Positions 41,039-50,923 of a DNA stretch of 64,000 nt are shown piece by piece. Below the pieces are notes generated by a model, which had not been told where the DNA came from, made no database searches, and saw only the letters and a list, made by a program, of their open reading frames with translations. Source of the DNA: Nitrosomonadales bacterium (GTDB taxonomy: Bacteria; Pseudomonadota; Gammaproteobacteria; Burkholderiales; Gallionellaceae); contig JAHFQZ010000003.1 in assembly GCA_023259055.1 (NCBI GenBank), forward strand, positions 1 through 64,000. The letters run 5' to 3'. How positions within the stretch are numbered: the first letter of the stretch is position 1; each line of letters starts with the position of its first letter. A program made the translations under genes and the position numbers.

Positions 41039-42610
41039 CTAATGCGCATCGCCGCGGCTGGCGACAAACGGCGGTTTGGCCCACCAGATCAGCGTGACGA
41101 GTGACAGCATCAGCAGGGCGGATAGGGTCAGAATCCGGTCGGTTGCGAGCGTGTAGGATTGGGTGGTAATCATCCGGTCCAGATAGCCAAGTGCGACATT
41201 GTCCGGCATGCCGAGCCGATGCAACCGGTCAAGGTAATCATTCGCCACCGGATTGTAGGGGTGTATGTTTTCCACCAGTCTGGCGTGGTATGCGGAAGCC
41301 TCTCTGGTCCACAGCCAGGTGGTGATCGCGGTGCCGAAACTGGCGCCCAGGTTGCGCATGAAGTTGGTGAGGCCGGAGGCTGCTGCGATCCGGCCAGGAG
41401 GCAAACCGGACAGGCCGATGGTGACCAGCGGCAGGAAGAAGCAGGCGATGCCGACGCCCATGAACAGGCGGCTTAATGCCACCGACCAATAGTCGATATC
41501 CGGAGTGAACTGCGCGCTCCACAGGCCCACCAACGCAAACACAATGAAGCCGAATGTCGCGATGCCGCGCGCATCGACGCGGTTTATGTTGGCGCCGATG
41601 ATCGGCCCCAGGACGAACGCCAGCACCCCGCCAAAGGCCACGGACTTGCCCGCCCACAGTGACGTGTAGCCCTGGAAAGTTTGCAGCCACAGCGGAACGA
41701 TAACAACCACGCCGAAGAATGCGATAGAACCGAACAGCAGGCATACCGTTCCCACCAGAAAATTGCGCTCCTTGAACAGGCGCAGATCGACCAGCGGGGA
41801 TGGATCGTTCAGTTCCCAAACAACAAGCATCGACAGTGCGACGGCTGCCGTTATCGCGAGCGTGACGATGGTGGAGGATTCGAACCAGTCAAGCTCGTTA
41901 CCCTTGTCGAGCAGGATTTGCAGCGAGCCGATGCCGACGATCAGCAGGGACAATCCGGCCCAATCCATTTTCTGGTCACGTTTGCCGGGTTGATGGGCGT
42001 CGCGGTGCCCCAGCATCAGGAACACGGAAATGCCGACCAGCAGGCCGACCGGCAGATTGATCAGGAATATCCAGTGCCACGAAGTATTATCGGTCAGCCA
42101 TCCGCCCGTCAGTGGGCCGGCGATCGGTGCGATCACCGTGGTCATCGCCCAGATGCCCAGTGCCATGCCGCGTTTGTGCGGCGGGTAAATTGCCGTGAGC
42201 AGCGTTTGCGAAAGAGGGATCATGGATGCGCCGAACACCCCTTGCAATACTCGCGCCGCAAGTATCATCGGGAAGCTGAATGACATTGCGCACAACAGCG
42301 AAGCCAGCGTGAACAGAAGTGTGGCGGCAACAAAACTGCGCACTGCGCCGAACCGCCCCGCAAGGAATCCCGCCAGCGGCAGCATGATGGCTTCGGCCAC
42401 CGAATAGGAGGTGATGATCCAGGTGCCCTGCGTCGGGCTGACCGCAAAATCGCCGGCCATCGTGGGTACGGCAACATTGACGATGGTCAGGTCAAGGATG
42501 TTCATGAACGAGCCCAGGCCAAGCACCAGCGTTGCCAGGAATAACTTGATGCCGGTGAGCGGGGCGGGCAGTCCGGCTGCGTTGTTATTGGCGGACGGTG
42601 AAGCGTTCAC
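41039..42610 (-). CDS. emrB: DHA2 family MFS multidrug efflux protein, EmrB type
   Basis: A 523-residue inner-membrane transporter with 14 predicted helices. Motifs include LDLTIVNVAVPTMAGD in TM1, the WIITSYSVAEAIMLPLAGFLAGRFG region and GWLTDNTSWHWIFLINLPVG. EmrB works with the periplasmic adaptor EmrA and a TolC-like outer-membrane channel to export hydrophobic toxins. The start overlaps the emrA stop by four bases. No TolC homologue or MarR/TetR regulator is beside it. Confidence 0.92.
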   Translation of the reverse strand: MNASPSANNNAAGLPAPLTGIKLFLATLVLGLGSFMNILDLTIVNVAVPTMAGDFAVSPTQGTWIITSYSVAEAIMLPLAGFLAGRFGAVRSFVAATLLFTLASLLCAMSFSFPMILAARVLQGVFGASMIPLSQTLLTAIYPPHKRGMALGIWAMTTVIAPIAGPLTGGWLTDNTSWHWIFLINLPVGLLVGISVFLMLGHRDAHQPGKRDQKMDWAGLSLLIVGIGSLQILLDKGNELDWFESSTIVTLAITAAVALSMLVVWELNDPSPLVDLRLFKERNFLVGTVCLLFGSIAFFGVVVIVPLWLQTFQGYTSLWAGKSVAFGGVLAFVLGPIIGANINRVDARGIATFGFIVFALVGLWSAQFTPDIDYWSVALSRLFMGVGIACFFLPLVTIGLSGLPPGRIAAASGLTNFMRNLGASFGTAITTWLWTREASAYHARLVENIHPYNPVANDYLDRLHRLGMPDNVALGYLDRMITTQSYTLATDRILTLSALLMLSLVTLIWWAKPPFVASRGDAH

Positions 42611-43857
42611 TTGCGTCCCAGATTATCGGCGATGATTTGCGCGACGCGCGCGTCGGCGGCCTTGATGTCCTGCGCGTAGATTGAAGTGCTGGCGATTGCT
42701 GTGGCATTGGGTAACATTGTCAGTGCCGCGCCCGTGCGGTCATGCGTGTCAATGGTCGCGTCCATGGACAGCCCGATGCGCAATGGATGTTCCTGCAATT
42801 CCTTGACATCCAGTGCGATGCGCACCGGCAAGCGCTGCACGATTTTGACCCAGTTGCCGGTGGCATTCTGCGCGGGCAGCAGTGCAAAGGCGGAGCCGGT
42901 ACCCGGCGCCAGACCAATGACGCGGCCATGAAAAATAACCGAGCCTCCGTAGAAATCGGAAGTTACCGTAACTGCCTGCCCGATGCGCACGTCGCGCAAT
43001 TGGGTCTCCTTGAAATTGGCATCCAGCCATACCTTCTCTAGCGGTACGAGCGCCATCAGCGAATCGCCGGGCTTGACCCGTTCGCCAATCTGCACCGAGC
43101 GTTTTGCCACTTGGCCGCTGACCGGCGCGATCACCCGGGTGCGTGCCAGCGCGAGTGCAGCCTCTCGCACCCGCACTGCGGCGGTGCGCACATTGGGATG
43201 GTTTTCCAGGGAGGTATTGTCCACACGCGCGCTGGAAACGCTGGCCTGATCCACGGATTGGTCGATGGCGGCGCTGCTGGCCTGTATCGCGCTCAGCGCC
43301 GCATCGCGCTGCGCCCGTGCCGCATCCCGCGTGGTTTGCGCGATCTGCAGGTTTTCCGCCGAAATAAAATTCTCCTTGACCAGCGTTTCGCGGCGCTTGA
43401 ATTCGGCCTCGGCTTGCGCCAATGCCGCATCGCTGCGGGCCAGCTCGGCCTGGGCGCGCGCCAGATCGGCGCGGCGCTGGGCGATCAGCGGCAAATTGCC
43501 ACGGTTGATCGCATACAGCCCACGCACCTCGCGCACCGCCGCAGCCAGCGCGGCTTCCGCGCTATCCAGTTGCAGGCGCGCATCGCTGTCGTCCAGTTGC
43601 ACCAGCAACTGGCCTTCAGTCACCGCTTGTGTGGTATCGGCATTAATGGAAACTACCGAGCCGCCGGTAAGCGGCATCACCGCAACAACATTGCCGCCGA
43701 TATAAGCATCATCGGTGCTGCTGTGCCAGCGCCCGGAAAAAAACCACCAGACAAATACGGATAGCAGGATAACCAGCACCAGCGCACCAATGCGCAGAAG
43801 GATTGTGTTACGTTTGTTGGGATTTGCAGGGCTAGCCGTTGTGTTTTGATCGGTCAT
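42607..43857 (-). CDS. emrA: HlyD-family membrane fusion protein, EmrA type
   Basis: A 416-residue adaptor. One N-terminal transmembrane helix (about 22-44, ILLRIGALVLVILLSVFVWWFF) is followed by the STDDAYIGGNVVAVMPLTGG biotinyl-lipoyl half, a long Ala/Gln-rich coiled coil (about 85-210) and the second half with VIAPVSGQVAKRSVQIGERVKPG. It connects EmrB to an outer-membrane channel. It is first in the emrAB pair, divergent from the flavin reductase-like gene; the shared upstream gap is about 160 bases. Confidence 0.92.
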   Translation of the reverse strand: MTDQNTTASPANPNKRNTILLRIGALVLVILLSVFVWWFFSGRWHSSTDDAYIGGNVVAVMPLTGGSVVSINADTTQAVTEGQLLVQLDDSDARLQLDSAEAALAAAVREVRGLYAINRGNLPLIAQRRADLARAQAELARSDAALAQAEAEFKRRETLVKENFISAENLQIAQTTRDAARAQRDAALSAIQASSAAIDQSVDQASVSSARVDNTSLENHPNVRTAAVRVREAALALARTRVIAPVSGQVAKRSVQIGERVKPGDSLMALVPLEKVWLDANFKETQLRDVRIGQAVTVTSDFYGGSVIFHGRVIGLAPGTGSAFALLPAQNATGNWVKIVQRLPVRIALDVKELQEHPLRIGLSMDATIDTHDRTGAALTMLPNATAIASTSIYAQDIKAADARVAQIIADNLGRK

Positions 43858-44018
43858 GGCTTTATGGGGCTGGACGTAAGAGTATGGTCACGCTTATATT
43901 ACCATTCGATCTTACCATTCCGGGATAGTACGCTACTGTTAGAAGCAGAAATTGTGGGTTTTGGTATCAGAGTTATGAGTCTCAGCTTCGAATATCTTTG
44001 GCGAAAGGATGAACAGCG

Positions 44019-44555
44019 ATGACGAAAAGAACCTTCCCTTTATCTGACGTTTACCGCTTGCTGGAGCCGGGGCCTGTGGTGCTGGTGACCACCGCACACA
44101 AGGGCAAGACGAACATCATGACCCAGTCCTGGCACACGATGATGGAGTTCGAGCCGCCGCTGGTGGGTTGCGTGATCAGCGGGCGTAACCACAGTTTCGA
44201 CGCGCTGCGAATCACCAAGGAATGCGTGCTCAGCATCCCGGCGGCGAATCTGGCGAAGCAGGTGGTGGGCATCGGCAACTGCTCGGGGAGCAAGGTGGAC
44301 AAGTTCAAGAAGTTCAAGCTGACGCCACTGCCTGCCTCGCAAGTGGCTCCGCCGCTGATCGCCGAATGCTACGCCAATCTCGAATGCCGGGTGGCCGATA
44401 CCCGGATGGTGAACAAGTACAACTTCTTCGTGCTGGAAGTGGTCAAGGCGTGGATCGACCCAGCAATGAAAAATCCGCGCACATTGCACCATCAAGGCAA
44501 GGGCGTCTTCATGGTGGGGGGCGATACGATCAAGCTGCCGTCCAAAATGAAGTAG
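44019..44555 (+). CDS. Flavin reductase-like FMN-binding protein
   Basis: A 178-residue split-barrel protein of the flavin reductase-like family: PVVLVTTAHKGKTNIMTQSWHTMMEFEPPLVGCVIS is the FMN-binding first half, followed by a THC-like KECVLSIPA segment. These proteins are flavin reductases or small flavoproteins of unknown role. No dedicated monooxygenase partner lies beside it. It diverges from emrA. Confidence 0.82.
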   Translation: MTKRTFPLSDVYRLLEPGPVVLVTTAHKGKTNIMTQSWHTMMEFEPPLVGCVISGRNHSFDALRITKECVLSIPAANLAKQVVGIGNCSGSKVDKFKKFKLTPLPASQVAPPLIAECYANLECRVADTRMVNKYNFFVLEVVKAWIDPAMKNPRTLHHQGKGVFMVGGDTIKLPSKMK

Positions 44556-44586
44556 TCCTATTGATTCGGCAAATAAATACTATCAA

Positions 44587-44675
44587 CGTCATACCGGCGA
44601 AGGCCGGTATCCAGTGGCGTGCAGAGCACGCCGATAACACTCATTGCTGGATTCCGGGTCAAGCCCGGAATGACG
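44587..44675. repeat. Palindromic repeat CGTCATACCGG...CCGGAATGACG
   Basis: A compound palindrome of about 89 bases: ATACCGG-CGAAGG-CCGGTAT, a middle part with GGCGTGCAGAGCACGCC, and ATTCCGG-GTCAAG-CCCGGAAT, closed by CGTCAT / ATGACG ends. It resembles a dispersed repeat family known in several proteobacteria. It lies between two convergent genes. Confidence 0.85.
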
Positions 44676-44762
44676 AAGTTCATAGTTTTTATGTGCCGGA
44701 TCAATAATAGAAACGCCATGTGTCGCACCGTCCCCTTGAAGAAGAGGGGATTGTTGGCGTTT

Positions 44763-45929
44763 CTAACGCAAACTGGAATTTGTATTCGCCATGCCCAGTT
44801 TCCACCACATCAGCAGCAACCCCAGCAGCGCCGCACCCGCGCTGCATGAATACAGCACGCTGGCGCCGTAGTGTTGCCAGATCGGGCCGCTCGCCAGCCC
44901 GCCCACTATGCCGCCGGCGCCGTAGGTGAGGCTGCCGAACATGGCTTGGCCTTTGGATTGATGCCGTCCCTGAAAAAATTCGTGCACCAGCCCCACCGAG
45001 GAGGCGTGATACGCACCGAAGGTGACGGCGTGCAGCATTTGCGCGATGAGCAGCAGCAACAGAAAATCCACTCCCCAGCCGATCAGCATGAAGCGCAGTA
45101 TCGTGCAGCTAAAACTGGCCAGCAGGATGCGGGTATAGCCAAAGCGGCGCGCCAGCCACGGCATCAGGAAGAACACGCCGATCTCGCAGGTCACCCCCAG
45201 CGCCCACAACCCGCCCACTGCGCTTTTGGCATAGCCGTGTTCGACCAGATAGATCGAGTAAAAAGTGTAGTAGGGGCCATGCGCAACCGCCATCAGGAAG
45301 CATGCGCCGAACAGGGCCAGTACGCGCGGCTGCAGCACGATTTGCCTGATCGGCTGGGTGTCGGTGTGATGCGCCAGCACTTCGGTGGGTGGAATCTGCC
45401 GCGAGAAAATCAGGATGCCGATTTCGCACACCAGTCCTGCCCACAGCAGCCAGGCAATCGCGATGTAGTCGAACGCGTAACCCAGTCCTACCACAGAGAC
45501 GATGAAGCCTATCGAACCCCACGAGCGGATGCGCCCGTAACGTGCCGTATGCTTGCCCAGATAAGAAAGCGTAGTTGCCTCCACCAGCGGCATCGAGGCG
45601 CTCCAGAAGAAATTCATCAGCCCCAGCACCAGGAACATTTCCCAGAAACTGGTGGCCTTGAACACACCCAGATAGAACACTGCGCTCAATGCCGCTGCGA
45701 TCTGTACCACCCGCCGCCGCTCTCCCGTGTGATCGGCCAGCCAGCCCCAGATGTTCGGCGCAATCATGCGCATCACCGGCGACACCGACATCAGGATGGC
45801 GATATCGATGGCGTTAAAATGGATGGACTTGAGGTACAGGCTCCAGTAGGGCGCAAACATCCCCACGAAGGCATAGTAGAAAAAGTAGAATCCGGCGATG
45901 CGCCAGTGGTAGTTCTTGGTGGTATGCAT
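44763..45929 (-). CDS. HcaT-type MFS transporter
   Basis: A 388-residue inner-membrane protein with about 12 helices. The opening FYFFYYAFVGMFAPYWSLYLKS and the SPVMRMIAPNIWGWLADHTGERRRVV loop match the MFS_1_like/HcaT group, which includes the putative 3-phenylpropionate transporter of E. coli. No catabolic genes lie beside it, so the substrate is unknown. It is divergent from grpE. Confidence 0.8.
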   Translation of the reverse strand: MHTTKNYHWRIAGFYFFYYAFVGMFAPYWSLYLKSIHFNAIDIAILMSVSPVMRMIAPNIWGWLADHTGERRRVVQIAAALSAVFYLGVFKATSFWEMFLVLGLMNFFWSASMPLVEATTLSYLGKHTARYGRIRSWGSIGFIVSVVGLGYAFDYIAIAWLLWAGLVCEIGILIFSRQIPPTEVLAHHTDTQPIRQIVLQPRVLALFGACFLMAVAHGPYYTFYSIYLVEHGYAKSAVGGLWALGVTCEIGVFFLMPWLARRFGYTRILLASFSCTILRFMLIGWGVDFLLLLLIAQMLHAVTFGAYHASSVGLVHEFFQGRHQSKGQAMFGSLTYGAGGIVGGLASGPIWQHYGASVLYSCSAGAALLGLLLMWWKLGMANTNSSLR

Positions 45930-45990
45930 GAAAGTACAGCTTCTGGACGGGGCGCATTATCTCACGTGGCAAAAATATTTTGCTTCCGCC

Positions 45991-46015
45991 CTTGAAAACG
46001 AAAACTATGCCCCAA
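45991..46015 (+). promoter_or_regulatory. Heat-shock (sigma-32) promoter of grpE
   Basis: CTTGAA (45991-45996), 13-base spacer, CCCCAA (46010-46015). Both boxes match the sigma-32 consensus (CTTGAAA / CCCCATnT) nearly fully. It ends about 30 bases before the grpE ATG. No CIRCE inverted repeat was seen here. Confidence 0.82.
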
Positions 46016-46046
46016 CTAACCGCGAGTCGAAACACGGAGATTCAGC

Positions 46047-46598
46047 ATGGAACAGAACGAAAATACCCCGCAAATCGAGCAACAGGCAGCCACGGGGAGC
46101 GTAGAGCCCGCTGCAGCAAACGGCACGCCGGAAGTCATGCCCAGCCTGGAAGAAATGCTTAAGGAAGCCGAGCGCAAGGGGCAGGAACACTATGATGCGT
46201 GGATGTATGCCAAGGCCGAGGGCGAAAATATCCGCCGCCGTGCGGTTGAGGACGTGAGCAAGGCACACAAGTTTGCCGTTGAGCGCTTTTCCAACGAAAT
46301 GCTGGCGGTGAAGGACAGCTTGGAAGCCGGTCTGGCGGTAAAAACAGAGAATATCGAGAGCTTCAAGAGCGGCATGGAGTTGACGCTGAAGCAGCTTTCC
46401 AGCGTGTTCGAGAAGTTCAATATCAGCGAAATCAACCCGGTCGGCGAGAAGCTGGACCCGCATAAGCACCAGGCGATCAGCATGGTGGAGAGCGACCAGC
46501 CCGCAAATACCGTGGTCAGCGTGATGCAGAAAGGCTATGCGCTGAATGACCGTGTGCTGCGTCCGGCGCTGGTGCTGGTGGCCAAAGCCAAGGAATAA
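46047..46598 (+). CDS. grpE: Nucleotide exchange factor GrpE
   Basis: Releases ADP from DnaK. A variable acidic N-terminus is followed by the long coiled-coil helix ([32 protein letters not shown]) and the C-terminal beta domain ([43 protein letters not shown]). 183 residues. It is first in grpE-dnaK-dnaJ and has its own sigma-32 promoter. Confidence 0.96.
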   Translation: MEQNENTPQIEQQAATGSVEPAAANGTPEVMPSLEEMLKEAERKGQEHYDAWMYAKAEGENIRRRAVEDVSKAHKFAVERFSNEMLAVKDSLEAGLAVKTENIESFKSGMELTLKQLSSVFEKFNISEINPVGEKLDPHKHQAISMVESDQPANTVVSVMQKGYALNDRVLRPALVLVAKAKE

Positions 46599-46602
46599 GC
46601 CC

Positions 46603-46629
46603 CTTGAAAAACATGGCTAGCATCCCCAA
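46603..46629 (+). promoter_or_regulatory. Heat-shock (sigma-32) promoter of dnaK
   Basis: CTTGAA (46603-46608), 15-base spacer, CCCCAA (46624-46629), continuing CTTG. It shares the CCCCAACT -10 box with the grpE promoter. It lies about 45 bases upstream of the dnaK ATG, just after the grpE stop. Confidence 0.75.
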
Positions 46630-46674
46630 CTTGAAAACCATCTGAATTAACACATTTTACTGAAAGGAAGCATC

Positions 46675-48603
46675 ATGGGAAAAATCATCGGAATTGACCT
46701 GGGCACGACCAACTCTTGCGTGGCCATCATGGAAAACGGCAAGACCAAAGTGATCGAGAACGCGGAAGGCACGCGTACCACACCGTCCATCATCGCCTAT
46801 ATGGAAGACGGCGAAGTGCTGGTGGGTGCGCCCGCCAAGCGCCAGGCGGTCACCAACCCGATCAACACGCTGTATGGCATAAAGCGCCTGATCGGCCGCC
46901 GCTTCGACGAGAAGATGGTGCAGAAAGACATCGCCATGGTTCCTTTCAAGATCATGAAAGCCAAGAACGGCGACGCGTGGGTGAGGGTGCGTGACAAGGA
47001 GTTTTCCGCACCGGAAATTTCCGCGCAAGTGCTGATGAAAATGAAGAAGACCGCCGAAGATTATCTCGGCGAGCCGGTAACTGAAGCGGTCATCACCGTC
47101 CCTGCCTATTTTAACGACGCGCAGCGCCAAGCCACCAAGGATGCCGGACGCATCGCGGGCCTGGAAGTGAAGCGAATCATCAACGAGCCGACTGCAGCCG
47201 CGCTGGCTTTCGGTATGGACAAGCAGGAAGGCGACCGCAAGATCGCGGTGTATGACCTGGGCGGCGGTACGTTCGACATTTCCATCATCGAGATTTCCGA
47301 GATCGAGGGCGAGCACCAGTTCGAGGTGATGTCCACCAACGGCGACACCTTCCTCGGCGGCGAAGATTTCGACATGCGCGTGATCGACTATCTGGTGGAA
47401 GAATTCAAGAAAGAAAGCGGCATTGACCTGCGCAAGGATGTGCTGGCATTGCAACGCCTGAAAGATGCGGCAGAAAAAGCCAAGATTGAGTTGTCCAGCG
47501 CGCAGCAAACTGAGGTTAACCTGCCTTACGTGACCGCTGACGCAAGCGGCCCGAAGCATCTGGCGGTGAAGATCACCCGCGCCAAACTGGAAAGCCTGGT
47601 CGAAGACCTGATCGCGCGCACCATCGAGCCATGCAGGATCGCAATGAAGGATGCGGGCGTGTCCAACTCTGACATCGCAGACGTGATCCTGGTCGGCGGC
47701 CAGACCCGCATGCCTCTGGTGCAGGATAAAGTGAAGGAATTTTTCGGCAAGGAGCCGCGCAAGGACGTGAACCCGGACGAGGCCGTTGCTGTTGGCGCGG
47801 CGATCCAGGGCGGCGTGCTGCAAGGCGAAGTGAAGGACGTGCTGCTGCTCGACGTGACCCCGCTCAGCCTGGGTATCGAAACCATGGGCGGTGTAATGAC
47901 CAAGCTGATCAAGAAGAACACTACGATTCCAACCAAGGCATCGCAGGTATTCTCTACCGCCGAAGACAACCAGAATGCGGTAACCATCCATGTGCTGCAA
48001 GGCGAGCGCGAAGTGGTTTCCGGCAACAAGAGTCTGGGACAATTCAACCTGTCAGACATACCGCCCTCACCGCGCGGCATGCCGCAGATCGAAGTGACTT
48101 TCGACATCGACGCGAACGGCATTTTGCACGTGTCGGCGAAAGACAAGGCGACCGGCAAGGAGAACAAGATCAAGATCCAGGCCAGCTCCGGTTTGAGCGA
48201 AGCAGAGATCGCGCGGATGGTGCAGGATGCCGAAGCGCATGCCGAAGATGACCGCAAGGCGCTGGAGCTGGTGACCGCGCGCAACCAGCTCGATGCGCTG
48301 ATCCATTCCACGCACAAGTCGCTGAAGGAATATGGCGATCACCTGACCGCAGACGAAAAAGCTGCCATCGAAGCGGCAATGAAGGAAGCCGAAGAAGTGG
48401 TAAAAGGCGACGACAAGGAAGTCATCGAAGCCAAGACCGAAGCGCTGGCGACTGCCGCTCAGAAGCTGGGCGAGAAAATGTACGCCGCCGAACAGGCCAA
48501 GGCGCAAGCCGGCGGGGAACCTGGCGGTGCACACAGCGAACCCGCCAAGGATGAAGGCGACGTGGTGGATGCGGAGTTCACTGAAGTGAAGGACAAAAAA
48601 TAA
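46675..48603 (+). CDS. dnaK: Chaperone protein DnaK (Hsp70)
   Basis: ATP-driven chaperone. The N-terminal ATPase carries [10 protein letters not shown] (residues 5-14), [28 protein letters not shown] and LVGGQTRMP. The substrate-binding domain ([20 protein letters not shown]...), the helical lid and a conserved C-terminal [10 protein letters not shown] tail follow. 642 residues; ATG with AAAGGAAG upstream. It acts with GrpE and DnaJ, encoded on both sides. Confidence 0.98.
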   Translation: MGKIIGIDLGTTNSCVAIMENGKTKVIENAEGTRTTPSIIAYMEDGEVLVGAPAKRQAVTNPINTLYGIKRLIGRRFDEKMVQKDIAMVPFKIMKAKNGDAWVRVRDKEFSAPEISAQVLMKMKKTAEDYLGEPVTEAVITVPAYFNDAQRQATKDAGRIAGLEVKRIINEPTAAALAFGMDKQEGDRKIAVYDLGGGTFDISIIEISEIEGEHQFEVMSTNGDTFLGGEDFDMRVIDYLVEEFKKESGIDLRKDVLALQRLKDAAEKAKIELSSAQQTEVNLPYVTADASGPKHLAVKITRAKLESLVEDLIARTIEPCRIAMKDAGVSNSDIADVILVGGQTRMPLVQDKVKEFFGKEPRKDVNPDEAVAVGAAIQGGVLQGEVKDVLLLDVTPLSLGIETMGGVMTKLIKKNTTIPTKASQVFSTAEDNQNAVTIHVLQGEREVVSGNKSLGQFNLSDIPPSPRGMPQIEVTFDIDANGILHVSAKDKATGKENKIKIQASSGLSEAEIARMVQDAEAHAEDDRKALELVTARNQLDALIHSTHKSLKEYGDHLTADEKAAIEAAMKEAEEVVKGDDKEVIEAKTEALATAAQKLGEKMYAAEQAKAQAGGEPGGAHSEPAKDEGDVVDAEFTEVKDKK

Positions 48604-48700
48604 GGGGCCAGGGGCTGGGGGCGAGGGGCTAGAAAACCCGAATCCCCCGCCCTGTTCCAAGCAGCATTTAGTCCCTAGTCTCTAACCCCTAGCCCCTAAC
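48604..48700. repeat. Intergenic G-rich/C-rich repeat, copy 2 (dnaK-dnaJ)
   Basis: It fills the whole dnaK-dnaJ gap, beginning right after the dnaK stop and ending at the dnaJ start. G-rich half GGGGCCAGGGGCTGGGGGCG and C-rich half CTCTAACCCCTAGCCCCTAAC form a long imperfect hairpin. It has the same style as the lepA-lepB element. Confidence 0.8.
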
Positions 48701-48701
48701 C

Positions 48702-49829
48702 ATGTCAAAAAAAGACTACTACGAAGTGCTTGGCGTCAATCGCGATGCCTCGGAAGAAGAAATCAAGAAGGCTTATCGCAAGCTGGCGATGAAGCATCAC
48801 CCGGACCGCAATCCAGACAACCCCAAGTCTGAGGGGCTTTTCAAGGAAGCCAAGGAAGCCTACGAAACTTTAAGCGACGGGCAGAAGCGCGCCGCTTACG
48901 ACCAGCATGGTCATGCCGCATTCGAGGGTGGCATGGGCGGCGGCGGTCCATTCGGCGCGGGTGGTGCGGCGGGCTTTGATTTCTCGGATATTTTCGGCGA
49001 CATTTTCGGCGGAGGACGTGCCGGGGGTGGACGCAGCAATGTGCATCGCGGCGCCGACCTTCGCTACAACATGGAGATAACGCTGGAACAGGCCGCACGC
49101 GGCACCGAGACTCAGATCCGCATTCCTACCATGGTGGAATGCGAAACCTGCCACGGTTCTGGCGCAAAACCCGGCACCAGCCCGATCACTTGCACCACTT
49201 GCAGCGGACATGGCCAAGTGCGCATGCAACAGGGCTTTTTTTCGATCCAGCAAACCTGTCCGCGCTGCCACGGCAGCGGAAAGATAGTTGCTTCGCCGTG
49301 CAAGGACTGCAACGGCAATGGTCGTATCAAGCAACACAAAACGCTCTCGGTAAAAATCCCTACGGGCGTTGATACCGATGATCGCATCCGCCTCTCCGGC
49401 GAGGGTGAACATGGCGAGAATGGCGGGCCCCCCGGCGATTTGTATGTAGTGATCAGCATCAAGCCGCACGCGGTTTTTCAGCGCGACCACAACGACCTGC
49501 ATTGCGAAATGCCGATCAGCTTCAGTATTGCCGCACTTGGCGGTTCGATTGAAATCCCCACGCTGGACGGAGTGGCATCGATCAAGATTCCGGCCGAAAC
49601 GCAAAGCGGAAAAATTTTCCGGTTGCGCGGCAAGGGCATCAAGGGAGTTCGCAGTGCCAGTTTTGGCGATTTGCATTGCCACGTGGTGGTGGAAACACCA
49701 ATCAATCTGACTGACCGTCAGAAGGAATTGCTGCGCGAGTTCGAAGCCATCAACGACAAAGACAGCGAACACCACAACCCGCGAGCGAGGTCCTGGATGA
49801 ATAAGGTCAAGGATTTTTTTGCGGGGTGA
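48702..49829 (+). CDS. dnaJ: Chaperone protein DnaJ (Hsp40)
   Basis: Co-chaperone that delivers substrates to DnaK and stimulates its ATPase. J domain with HPD ([11 protein letters not shown]) at about residues 32-34, Gly-rich linker, and a zinc domain with four CxxCxGxG motifs ([32 protein letters not shown]). The C-terminal substrate domain is complete, 375 residues in all. The dnaK-dnaJ gap is occupied by a repeat that leaves little room for a normal ribosome site. Confidence 0.97.
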   Translation: MSKKDYYEVLGVNRDASEEEIKKAYRKLAMKHHPDRNPDNPKSEGLFKEAKEAYETLSDGQKRAAYDQHGHAAFEGGMGGGGPFGAGGAAGFDFSDIFGDIFGGGRAGGGRSNVHRGADLRYNMEITLEQAARGTETQIRIPTMVECETCHGSGAKPGTSPITCTTCSGHGQVRMQQGFFSIQQTCPRCHGSGKIVASPCKDCNGNGRIKQHKTLSVKIPTGVDTDDRIRLSGEGEHGENGGPPGDLYVVISIKPHAVFQRDHNDLHCEMPISFSIAALGGSIEIPTLDGVASIKIPAETQSGKIFRLRGKGIKGVRSASFGDLHCHVVVETPINLTDRQKELLREFEAINDKDSEHHNPRARSWMNKVKDFFAG

Positions 49830-49896
49830 TAAACAATGCGCGCTACATCATAGTTCTCAGCCGTTCAGTGGATCTCTAAGGAAGCACAGATTAAAT

Positions 49897-49974
49897 CGTC
49901 ATTGCGAGGAGCGTAGCGACGTGGCAATCCAGAAGTTCGTTTGAAATCAAAAACTGGATTATCACGCTACGCTT
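49897..49974. repeat. Palindromic repeat CGTCATTGCGAG family, copy 2 (3' truncated)
   Basis: Shares GATTAAATCGTCATTGCGAGGAGCG, GTGGCAATCCAG, CTGGATT and TCACGCTACGCT with the copy at 32.6 kb. The closing CTCGCAATGAC arm is missing. It is followed by TGCCCAACCTGCG, the reverse complement of the segment following the first copy. Confidence 0.85.
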
Positions 49975-49990
49975 TGCCCAACCTGCGAAA

Positions 49991-50581
49991 CTAAATCACT
50001 GCCAGGTAAACCCCGCACATTGCGATGCTCATTCCGGCAAAATGAACGGCACGACCGCGCGCCAGCTTTTGCATTTTCAAGCCAGATGCAATACCGGCAA
50101 GATGCAACAAAGCTGTTGTCAGCAAGAAGCCAAAACCGTAAAGCAGACCGGAAATGTGTGCAGGTGTCTCGCTGCCGTGCGCATGTCCATGCCATAGCGC
50201 GAATAGCCCGACGATGCTGCTGCTCACCCACAGCGGCAAATGGACCGAGGCGGCGATCAATACGCCCAGCAATAACACAGACAGTACGATGCCCTGCTCA
50301 ACGAACGGCAGGCCGATATCCAATATGGACAATGCGCTGCCCAAAGTCATCACGCTGACAAAGGCGAGCGGCACTGCCCAAACGGAACGTCCACCCATCT
50401 GGGCCGCCCATAGCCCGACCGCCAGCATCGCACAGACATGGTCCAGGCCGCTGAGCGGATGCATGAAGCCATGCATAAAGCCGCCAGCCTCTTCAGCAGC
50501 GGCATGCGCAAAAGCGAAAGACGGCAGCAACGCGCCTGCCATGACAAACAATATCGAACGCAGCAAAGCAAATTTACTCAT
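49991..50581 (-). CDS. HupE/UreJ family membrane protein
   Basis: About 196 residues: signal-like N-terminus, the conserved HPLSGLDHVCAMLAVGLWAAQ segment and six to seven hydrophobic helices, with LWHGHAHGSE and LLYGFGFLLTTALLHLAG. Family members are nickel or cobalt permeases linked to hydrogenase and urease. Neither enzyme is in the window. The start with a GGGAGG site eight bases upstream is chosen over a Met five codons earlier. Last gene of a minus-strand run after crcB and DUF190. Confidence 0.88.
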   Translation of the reverse strand: MSKFALLRSILFVMAGALLPSFAFAHAAAEEAGGFMHGFMHPLSGLDHVCAMLAVGLWAAQMGGRSVWAVPLAFVSVMTLGSALSILDIGLPFVEQGIVLSVLLLGVLIAASVHLPLWVSSSIVGLFALWHGHAHGSETPAHISGLLYGFGFLLTTALLHLAGIASGLKMQKLARGRAVHFAGMSIAMCGVYLAVI

Positions 50582-50606
50582 GATGCCTCCCGTCAAAATA
50601 CGTTTC

Positions 50607-50912
50607 TCAAATGACCCCGGACTGCACTTTGTGACTCACATAAAACACTTTCATGCTTTCGATTCGCAACTTCTCCAGTAGTTGGTTGGCATGCGCATCA
50701 TCTACGATGAACTCGACTTTAACCGCCATCTCGCCGGCCAGCTCAAAAAAAGTTTCCTCGTGCATTTTTCCGTGCCGGCCAAACCCGGCAATCGCGCGAA
50801 ATGCTGAGCCCCCGTGAATACCCAGCGTCTTGGCTTCTTCCAGCAGCCATTCATACAACAGCTTACCGGCATGATGTTGTTTTTCACTGACATAAAAAGT
50901 GAGCATATTCAT
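50607..50912 (-). CDS. DUF190 protein (PII-like fold)
   Basis: A 101-residue protein of the DUF190 family, related in fold to PII signalling proteins: YVSEKQHHAGKLLYEWLLEEAKTLGIHGGSAFRAIAGFGRHGKMH, then KVEFIVDD. DUF190 genes very often accompany crcB, as here (11-base gap). The product is thought to regulate ion transport. A GGGGG site precedes the start. Confidence 0.9.
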   Translation of the reverse strand: MNMLTFYVSEKQHHAGKLLYEWLLEEAKTLGIHGGSAFRAIAGFGRHGKMHEETFFELAGEMAVKVEFIVDDAHANQLLEKLRIESMKVFYVSHKVQSGVI

Positions 50913-50923
50913 GATTTAACCCC

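Noticed and set aside
46657-48042. Long open frame on the minus strand opposite dnaK
   Set aside because: Same reason: a complete dnaK covers it, and the antisense product has no family features.
49830-49896. Terminator after dnaJ
   Set aside because: No hairpin followed by T residues could be found by eye before the repeat.
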